A stretch of DNA of 64,000 bases, taken from contig NC_059385.1 of NCBI RefSeq assembly GCF_019703515.2, forward strand, positions 30,918,001 through 30,982,000. Reading direction: 5' to 3'. The notes under the pieces are model-generated. The model was given only the letters and a program-made list of their open reading frames with translations, was not told where the DNA came from and made no database searches. The stretch comes from Myxocyprinus asiaticus (taxonomy: Eukaryota; Chordata; Actinopteri; Cypriniformes; Catostomidae). Shown here in pieces: positions 57,470 through 64,000 of this stretch. The stretch's first letter is position 1. Each line of letters starts with the position of its first letter. The translations under genes were made by a program, and so were the position numbers.

Positions 57470-57870
57470 TTATTTACTTTGAGGTAATCCAATCAAACGA
57501 GAGGATGACGTGGAGATAAAAGTGTAGAAGAGTGTAGAAATGATACCTGTACAATCTGTAAAACTCACTGTCCTGGCCTTAAGAGATGCACTAGCGACAG
57601 AGGCTAGAGGCTTTCTAGCCTCCTTGCTAACACTTGACTCCCACGCCGGGGATTGCCGGTTCAAATCCCGCTCGGAGAGGGTCGAGTAGGACCAGTGGCA
57701 CTGGTGCCATGACCCATATGGGAGTGAGGATTGGGGGGGTGAGTGTAATGGGAGCCAGCTGGTACATGATAGCTGTGCGGTATGTGTAAACCTCACTCCC
57801 CTGGTCTCAAGAGGCACACTAGCGACTGATGCTAGATGCCATGGCTGGTCAAATAGGACCGGTAGCACAC
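57470..57870 (+). repeat. tRNA-like SINE sequence, partly duplicated
   Basis: A good B box GGTTCAAATCC at about 57659-57669 lies inside a tRNA-like stretch (CTCCTTGCTAACACTTGACT, GCCGGGGATTGCC). A segment with ACTCACTGTCCTGGCC and TGCACTAGCGACAG near 57570 is repeated as ACCTCACTCCCCTGGTC and CACACTAGCGACTG near 57790. A SINE family different from the one at 51.5 kb. Confidence 0.45.
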
Positions 57871-57929
57871 ATTTGTTTTTATGTTATAATCAGTTAAAAA
57901 CCCAACCTGGTCTCATGAAAAGTTGTAAT

Positions 57930-58138
57930 AATTTACATTTACATTTATGCATTTGGCAGATGCTTTTATCCAAAGCGACTTACAGTGTACTTATTATTAT
58001 TACAGGGACAGTACCCCCAGAGCAACCTGGAGTTAAGTGCCTTGCTCATGGACACAATGGTGGTGGCTGTGGGGATAGAATCAGCAACCTTCTGATTACC
58101 AGTTATGTGCTTTAGCCCACTACACCACCACCACTCCT
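57930..58138 (-). mobile_element. tRNA-derived SINE, minus-strand copy
   Basis: Reverse-complement copy of 51525-51722. It starts at the right with GGAGTGGTGGTGGTGTAGTG, has a B box decayed to GGTTGCTGATTCTATCCCC, then the CAAGGCACTTAACTCCAGG body and the GCATTTGGCAGATGC tail at its left. Confidence 0.85.
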
Positions 58139-58354
58139 ATAATGAGTACAAGATGGTGGAATTTAAATAGTAAAATTATTAAATAGTTAAAAGTTGGCTC
58201 ATACAAATTCCCAAACCTAAACCTGACCATAAAGTGTAACCCCTTTACCTTCATAGTTTTATCCTCTTCTTTTGTTTACTATTAAAGTTCTTTATTTGGA
58301 TCCCCACTCTCTCGCCTCTTCCCTGCACAAACCGTGACAGAAGAACCCGCCCAC

Positions 58355-59290
58355 ATGGATCCAGCAGAACGGATTGAGAGGCTTTCCCAAGGGTCCACTC
58401 CTGCAGCTGAGTACTGCTTCATTTTTTGGAATCTGGCTGCTCAATTGCACTGGAATGAGAGATCCTTCAGAGCAATGTTCTGGTTGGGACTTAATGGCCC
58501 TGTGAGGAAGTTGGTCCCTGTAGACTGTGATCATCTGTCTCTTCAGGAGTTTAGCGATAATATCATAAGGGCTCTGCTCTCTACACCATTGCTCCTAGCT
58601 CTGGTGGTTCCGGTGACCCTCTAGATGGAGGCCCCTTTGCTCCTAGCTCCGGTGGTTCCGGAGACCCCCTCAACAGAGGCCCTTCTGCTTCCCACTCCTC
58701 CTTCCACGGCTCCACTTTCTGAGTCTTCCACGCCTCCATCCTCTGAGTCTTCCATGTCTCCACCCTCCGAGTCTTCCACGTCGCTGCCCTCCGAATCTTC
58801 CACGTCGCTGCCCTCTGATTCTTCAACATCGCCACACTCCGAGTCTTCCACATCGTTGCCCTCCGTGTCTTCCGTGTCTCCACCCTCTAAGTCTTATGCG
58901 TCTTTGCCTCCTAGTCTTCCGCATCTCCAGCCCTTGCCTCCTGCAGCTCCGTCTCCTGAGCCTCCATCCCTGGCCGCTCTGCCCTCGGAGTTTCATCCTT
59001 CAGGGGCTATGCCCGCTGAGAATCTGCCTCCTGCAGCTCCGCCTCCTAACCCTCTGCCAGTTCCGGTATCCAGAAATTCCACTAACTCCCTTCCTGGAGC
59101 TGCCTCCCAAACTGCCAGACCCTGTTCCTTTCCTGGAGCCACCTCCCAGGCCACTGGACCTCTGTCATGTCATTCCTATGTTTTCCCCCAAAAGACTCTT
59201 ATTTTGAAGTTCTGTGTTTTCCTTCGTTGTGTCTCTGTTCATGGTTCCTTCCCTGACTGCTTCCCAGGTGTGTCTCATTTACCATGTTAG
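58355..59290 (+). pseudogene. Gag-like protein with Ser/Pro-rich tail, one stop
   Basis: Starting at ATG 58355 (MDPAERIERLSQGS) the frame gives AAEYCFIFWNLAAQLHWNER and SFRAMFWLGLNGPVRKLVP, a pattern typical of Ty3/gypsy-type gag proteins (F-LGL--PVR-L). A TAG at 58622-58624 is followed in the same frame by a long Ser/Pro/Leu-rich region with eight 24-bp repeats and then a proline-rich tail to 59290. The last residues read into the LTR. No zinc knuckle is visible. I infer a retrotransposon gag. A domesticated gag gene is not indicated because of the internal stop and the flanking LTRs. Confidence 0.6.
58721..58914 (+). repeat. Coding 24-bp minisatellite, eight units
   Basis: Each unit encodes a variant of ESSTSLPS or ESSMSPPS; codons drift but phase is kept, so the array preserves the reading frame. 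Confidence 0.9.
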
Positions 59291-59292
59291 TT

Positions 59293-59294
<2 letters not shown>

Positions 59295-59359
<65 letters not shown>
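59295..59359. repeat. (TA)n microsatellite inside the LTR
   Basis: About 32 TA units within the right LTR. Confidence 0.95.
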
Positions 59360-59363
<4 letters not shown>

Positions 59364-59550
59364 CATGTTCTTTGTACCTTTTGTGGGTTCTTGTTTGTTT
59401 GTAAGGCATTGTAAGCCAGCATATTGCTGTAGTGTTTGTGTTTCTTTCTTCTTTAAATGTTTACCTTCATAGTTGTACCTTTTCTTTTGTTTACTATTAA
59501 AGTTCTGCATTTGGATCCCTACTCTCTCGCCTCTTCCCTGCACAATCCCT

Positions 59551-60879
59551 TACCAAGCAAACCATGCTTTTTTTTGTGTGTGTAAAAGAAGAGATTTGAA
59601 ACGGGTAATTGAAGAGAATCAATACAGTGTTGTGTCTTAACTCAAGTTTTTTAGCTATAAAACGATAAAGTCAACAAAGGGATGGCAATGCAAAATATAT
59701 GTACAAGCAGTCTTGACAATTTTTATTTTATATACTAATAATAAATCACTCTCAGTGCATTTTAGCCAGAGGAGTAGTGAAAGCAATACATTACAAATCC
59801 CTGAATGAATAAATAATGGCAGAACATAAAAGGATGTGAGAATGGCAATAAAGACCAGATGAAAGCATATTAGTGTTGTAAATCATTTGTAATTTGGTTG
59901 ACTAGCTTGCATTTGTTCTGTTATTGCAAACATTGCAAGTGTATCATATGTATTTTGTGTCCTAATTTTTATTTATTTATTTACATTATGATAAGATATA
60001 TTAAGAATGTTATGTGTGAACATTGCTTCTCATTTACTTACACAAACTTTATTCATTATGAACTTGCAAAGGAGGGTTGTTCTTCAAGTGAATGTGAACA
60101 GTTACATATTTTATTGCAAAAGCAAAACCATACGTCTTGCAGAATGCAGAATTCAACAGAAAATACCTTTCAAAAATCCTACATTTGAACTGAATTTGAT
60201 TTAATTCCATTTTAATTGTACTTTCACAATTCTGCATTCTATTTGCTACCTCAGTTCAACAAAACTCAAATCAATCTGTAGTTTTTAATATACATGTAAG
60301 ACGTGCACTTATATGAGTGTATTTGTTTTAATAATACATTTTTATTTGTGTTTTTTATGTATGGATTATCTGTAAACATGTTATCATACACACAACATTT
60401 GGGGTATTTGCAGAAAGATTGGATGATATAAATGATCAATGCTTGAAATTCCACCTATATACTGTACATCTGGGTAGCACTTTACATTAATGTTCCCTTT
60501 TTTAAATGATTTATAAAGGGTTCATTAATGACTAATATTACATATACAAATGCATTATACATTATTGATATACAGGTATAACAACATGAATTAAAAAGGT
60601 GACTTTCATGCAAAATATGTTTTTTAAATTTGCATGTTATAAATGCATAATAAATAACATTTTCACACATATATTAATCATATATCATTAAACATGGTTT
60701 ATGTAACAATGCAGCAAAAATAGACAATTATTGTGAGATTAAAATGAGGGATTATGTCACTTTGCTATAGTCCGCTTTGTGTTTATATATCCATTACTGT
60801 AATGTCTTGACTCACACTGATGTCAAGAGAATGGTGTTCCAAAGTCCTAGTAAACTCAAGTCTGCTGTAAAAACACTTT
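59551..60879. other. AT-rich spacer, nothing recognised
   Basis: ORFs at 59898-60670 on both strands are low in complexity and overlap one another. No terminal repeats found up to the truncated end of the gypsy element. Confidence 0.5.
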
Positions 60880-62011
60880 TCAGCCCCCTGTCTGAAGCAT
60901 CCATCTGTAAGACAAAAGGGAGAGAGAAGTCGGGTGAATGTAAAAGCGGCCCCCCACAAAGTGCAGCTTTCACTTGCGTAAACGCCTGTTGACACTGCTC
61001 TGTCCACTGGACCGGGTCTGGAGCTCCCTTTTTAGTGAGATCAGTCAGCGGGCTGGTGACGTCCGAATAATTAGGTACAAATCTCCTATAATAGCCAGTC
61101 AGCCCCAGGAACTGTCTCACCCCCTTTTTGGTCTTGGGCCTCGGGCAGGTTGCAATTGCCGCAGTCTTGTCAATTTGGGGACGCACCTGCCCGTGGCCCA
61201 AGTGGAACCCCAGATACCGTACCTCCACCCATCCAATCGTGCACTTCTTGGGGTTTGCTGTGAGTCCTACTCGTCGCAGCGATCTCAGATCCACCCTCAG
61301 ATGCTGCGTGTGCCACTGCCAATCATTGCTGTAAATGATGATGTCATCTAAATAGGCAGTGGCGTAAGCCGAATGCAGTCTGAGGATTCGGTCCATGAGA
61401 CGCTGAAACGTAGCAAACTGAACAGAAACCTCACAAATTGGTGTAAACCAAACGGTGTGGAGAAGGCTGTTTTTTCATGGGAAATTGGTGTCAAGGGGAT
61501 CTGCCAATAGCCTTTTGTCAAATCCAATGTCGAATAAAATCGGGCAGTACCCAACCGATTGAGCAACTTATCAATGCGAGGCATTGGGTAGGCATCAAAT
61601 TTAGACACCGCGTTGACTTTTTTATAATCCACACAGAACCGTACAGACCCATCGCTCTTAGGAACTAGAACAACTGGGCTGGATCAATCGCTGTGGGATT
61701 CCTCTATTACTCCCATATCGAGCATTGCATCCAATTCTTCCCGGACAATTTTCTTTTTTGTGCTCGTGCAAGCGGTAGGGATGGCTATGTACCACCACCC
61801 CTGGCTTGGTCTCGATGTGGTGCTGGATGAGGTTTGTATGACCTGGTAGAGGGGAAAACACATCTGCAAACTCCTTTTGCAACTTGGCAACCTCTGTGAG
61901 TTGATATGGTGAGAGGTGGTCTCCGCAAGTGACCGGGGTGATATGATTGTGTTTTGTATTCACCTCCGGCCCTAGCTCCGCACACTCTGGAACTACTGTA
62001 GCCAACGTCAC
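60880..62011 (-). pseudogene. Gypsy reverse transcriptase and RNase H start, frameshifted
   Basis: Read right to left: LSPYQLTEVAKLQKEFADVF with HHIETKPGVVV (62011-61658), then DYKKVNAVSKFDAYPMPRID and FYSTLDLTKGYWQIPL (RT motifs, 61632-61348), then the catalytic ATAYLDDIIIYSND, QFLGLTGYYRRFVPNYS and the beginning of RNase H, LQMDASDRGL (61396-60880). Three frames are needed, so at least two frameshifts are present. The YLDD core is intact. RNase H stops after DASDRGL because the element is truncated; the following bases do not continue the protein. Confidence 0.85.
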
Positions 62012-62075
62012 GGGACCGCCTCCATAATTTCAGGAGGTTGAGGTGATATATTTGATGTGCGCCCCCTCTATCGGT

Positions 62076-63131
62076 TCACTTTACCTCAAAATCGAGATCC
62101 CCCACTCGTCGTGTGACCTCAAAGGGTCCTTGCCACTTGGTGAGTAATTTGGAGCCCGATGTGGGGAGTAATACGAGCAAATTCTCCTGTGTTAGTTGCC
62201 CCAAGGTGTGGAGTTTTGCTCTAAGATCAAGAACGTATTTAATTTTATTCGTACTGTTTGAAGGTCCCTCCTCCCAAGCTTCGTGTATGACATCAAGTAC
62301 GCCGTGCGAGCACCTCCCATACAGCAGCTCGATTGGGGAACACCCAGTGGAGGCTTGCGGGACCTCTCGTACTGCGAATAACAGGGGATCGAGTCGTTTG
62401 TCCCAATTTCTAGCATCCTTGTGCACAAATTTACGAATCATGTTTTTAAGGGTTTTATTAAATCGATCCACCAGGCCATCAGTTTGTGGATGGTAAACGC
62501 TGGTGTGAATTGACTTAATGCCCAATAATTTGTAAAGCTCGCGTAGTGTCCATGACATAAAGGTTGTGCCCTGATCGGTGAGGATTTCTTTTGGAATCCC
62601 CACCCGGGAGATTATTTTGAAGAGTGCCTCCGCAACACTACGTGCTGAGACGCTGCATAGAGGCACTGCTTCCGGATATCACATTGCATAGTCCACTAGG
62701 ACTAATACAAAGTGATGTCTGCGTGCTGACCGCTCTAATGGCCTGACGAGGTCCATGCCAATTCTCTCGAAAGGGACCACGATCAGCGGAAGGGGGCGCA
62801 ATGGTGCTTTTGGGGTGGCCGGTGGATTCACCAGCTGACATTCGCGGCATGCCGCACACCACCTGCAAACATCGCCACCAATGCCCGGCCAATAAAAACG
62901 GGCTATTAGTCGGTTCAGTCTTTTTATTTCCCCTAAGAGACCCGCCATTGGATTATAATGAGCCACCTGGAACAACATTTCCCGGTGGCTCTGCGGTATT
63001 AAGAGCTGGGTTTTATCTTCCTTTGTTTGAGCATCCTGCGTCACTCTATACAACTGCTCGTTTATAATTGCGAAATAGGTATATGAAAGTGCGACATTCG
63101 GCTGGAGTTGTTGAACATCGATCACTCTCAC
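62076..63131 (-). pseudogene. Gypsy integrase, one in-frame stop
   Basis: One frame covers the integrase apart from a TGA at 62679-62681, probably a CGA codon lost by CpG decay, and a second such TGA at the end (62076-62078). The zinc-binding part has HYNPMAGLLG, where the second His of the usual GHLG is Leu, and WCAACRECQ. The core has FERIGMDLV (first Asp), ILTDQGTTFMS (second Asp) and DGLVDRFNKTLKN, where the catalytic Glu appears as Asp. The C-terminal end is TKWQGPFEVTRRVGDLDFEV. Both substitutions would impair activity. It joins directly to the RT downstream. Confidence 0.85.
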
Positions 63132-63305
63132 TTGGTCGAAGGTGTGCTTGAGGGTTTCATCTCGTGACTACTCCAAAGGGAAATCCCCTTCGGGAAATCC
63201 CCTGAGGATGGGAGGGACTGCAGCCTCTCCCCCCCTCACGTCATCCTGATGTGGAGCTGACAAAGACGGCCCCGGCTCCGCCTCCCCTGCCAGAGCATCG
63301 CACAT

Positions 63306-63722
63306 TCACATCTCGTCGCTTTTTGTGCAGGACATCACAGGACACTGATCCCGGAAGTGTCCGGATCCCCGCAACGCCAGCAGGCCGGCCCAGGCGCTAT
63401 GCCCGCACTTGAGGGGGTGGGTGCATCCACCTGAGGGGGAGAGCGGGAAGGCACTGAAGTCACCAGAAAAGGGATACACCGGCACAAGCGAGGAACTGGC
63501 TTTGGCGGCGGGTTTCCATGCCCCTGGGGTGCAGGAACAGGGCCTGGAGAGAGGACAGAGTGAGAGAGGAGGGGGGAGTGGGAATAGATGGGAGGAAGCA
63601 CAGGGGGAGGGGAGAGAGGAGCTCAAGCAGGGCCTGTTGGTGGGAGTGGTGCAGGCCGGCGAGGGACTTGAGGACTCCATGGGGCGTACTTCCTTCGGTT
63701 CCATGTTCCCGGGTTTCGGCAC
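63306..63722 (-). pseudogene. Gypsy gag, N-terminal leader and zinc knuckle
   Basis: The minus frame starts at 63722 inside the PBS region (MPKPGNMEPKEV); a start at 63703 (MEPKEVRPMES) is more likely because it follows the PBS. A Pro/Ser-rich stretch leads to the CCHC knuckle, which is split by a one-base shift: CWRCGDP in one frame and GHFRDQCPVMS in the next. Most of the capsid is missing, so gag has a large internal deletion. It lies between the PBS and integrase as expected for gag. Confidence 0.6.
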
Positions 63723-63724
63723 CA
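63705..63724 (-). other. Primer-binding site of the gypsy element
   Basis: Minus strand TGGTGCCGAAACCCGGGAAC, one base from the LTR end (63726). Typical TGG-start tRNA-complementary PBS. It fixes the element orientation. Confidence 0.7.
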
Positions 63725-63725
63725 G

Positions 63726-64000
63726 TGTAGCAAAACTTCACACAGGGAGGGAAAGAGGACATAGGGAACCGGGATTGTTCAGTCTCAGTAAGGCTTTTTA
63801 ATTGTCAACTTTCTGAGCTTACAGCTTCACAATAACTCAATAGCTTCATAATAACTTATTAGCTTCACATTAACTCTTTAGCTTCACATTAACACATCAA
63901 TTACTCAGTGGGACTCTAGATCTCTGGCTTTCTCTCCCCTTCTTGTCGGTGGCGTGGTCCTTTTATACCGCTTTCCCCAAGCTCACTGCAACTAGAAACA
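63726..64000 (-). mobile_element. Gypsy 5' LTR, partial
   Basis: On the minus strand it ends GAAGTTTTGCTACA next to the PBS. A TATAAAA box (reverse of TTTTATA at 63961-63967) lies upstream of a four-unit ~19-bp tandem repeat (63823-63898, AGCTTCACATTAACTC-like). The left boundary of U3 lies beyond the window. Confidence 0.7.
63823..63898. repeat. ~19-20 bp tandem repeat in the LTR, four units
   Basis: Units of the type AGCTTCACAATAACTCAAT, AGCTTCATAATAACTTATT and AGCTTCACATTAACTCTTT follow head to tail downstream of the TATA box, in the region expected to be transcribed as leader. Confidence 0.85.

Larger units (their letters stand above)
58243..59550 (+). mobile_element. Short gag-only LTR retroelement
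   Basis: 58243-58338 and 59459-59548 are direct repeats (CCTTCATAGTT, TTTGTTTACTATTAAAGTTC, ACTCTCTCGCCTCTTCCCTG) forming the 3' parts of two LTRs. The right LTR probably begins near 59167 (TGTCATGTCATTCC) and the left one is truncated. Only a gag-like frame and a Ser/Pro-rich region lie between. There is no pol, so it must depend on another element. Confidence 0.65.
60880..64000 (-). mobile_element. Ty3/gypsy element with integrase before RT (Gmr1-like)
   Basis: On the minus strand, from right to left: LTR (cut by the window end), primer-binding site, gag C-terminus, integrase, then reverse transcriptase and the start of RNase H, where it is truncated at 60880. The protease expected between the gag knuckle and integrase is missing, probably by deletion near 63.2-63.3 kb. 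The order integrase-RT is the Ty1/copia order but the proteins are Ty3/gypsy-like, as described for the Gmr1 group of fish and other deuterostomes. A frame running from the integrase C-terminus (GPFEVTRRVGDLDFEVK) across one stop into DRGGAHQIYHLNLLKLW and on to the RT shows that the order is native. Confidence 0.8.

Noticed and set aside
58581..58883. Minus-strand repeat ORFs opposite the Ser/Pro-rich gene
   Set aside because: Produced by the 24-bp minisatellite being open in several frames; the plus frame continues the gag-like sequence.
59199..59543. 114-codon minus ORF with an Ile/Tyr run
   Set aside because: Created by the TA microsatellite.
63409..63801. Plus-strand 130-codon ORF
   Set aside because: Antisense of the gypsy gag and PBS region; no domain.

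Overview
This is a vertebrate, almost certainly teleost and probably cyprinid-fish, genomic window. It is AT-rich and has no bacterial gene structure. It is built mainly from transposable elements typical of ray-finned fish: hAT, piggyBac, Tc1/mariner and Harbinger-like DNA elements, L1-like and L2-like LINEs, tRNA-derived SINEs, DIRS tyrosine-recombinase retroelements, Ty3/gypsy and ERV LTR elements. I found no complete host gene. Two short stretches (41.3 kb and 42.9 kb) could be host exons, and both are uncertain.

Layout. 0-18 kb: a patchwork of DNA transposons and one dispersed repeat family. It includes a TIR element carrying a short exon-like ORF and interrupted by a solo LTR, a 5.1 kb hAT element with a second hAT nested inside, a second LTR-like insertion, a Harbinger-like MITE and a Tc1 fragment. 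17.7-38.7 kb: two direct copies of a ~420 bp LTR, the right one flanked by a Lys-type primer-binding site. They read as a minus-strand endogenous retrovirus whose interior has been shredded by three later insertions: an 8.5 kb inverted (tail-to-tail) DIRS dimer, a 4.0 kb piggyBac with TTAA target duplication, and a 5'-truncated L1-like LINE with an 11-bp target duplication. 38.7-52 kb: repeat-poorer AT-rich DNA with foldback and MITE repeats, a cluster of four related ~400 bp units and a SINE. 52-56.3 kb: a minus-strand L2-like LINE, interrupted by a Tc1 element in its 3' tail and a solo LTR near the endonuclease/RT linker. 56.5-59.6 kb: a hAT MITE, SINEs, and a short LTR element with only a gag-like gene plus a serine/proline-rich coding minisatellite. 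60.9-64 kb: a minus-strand Ty3/gypsy element with integrase upstream of reverse transcriptase (Gmr1-like order), its LTR cut by the window end.

Every long ORF belongs to a mobile element and almost all are broken, so little here is likely to be an active gene system. The main value is in the insertion history, which several intact target-site duplications let one order, and in unusual architectures: the inverted DIRS dimer, the IN-before-RT gypsy and the foldback elements. All boundaries and homologies were read by eye; none was checked against a database.
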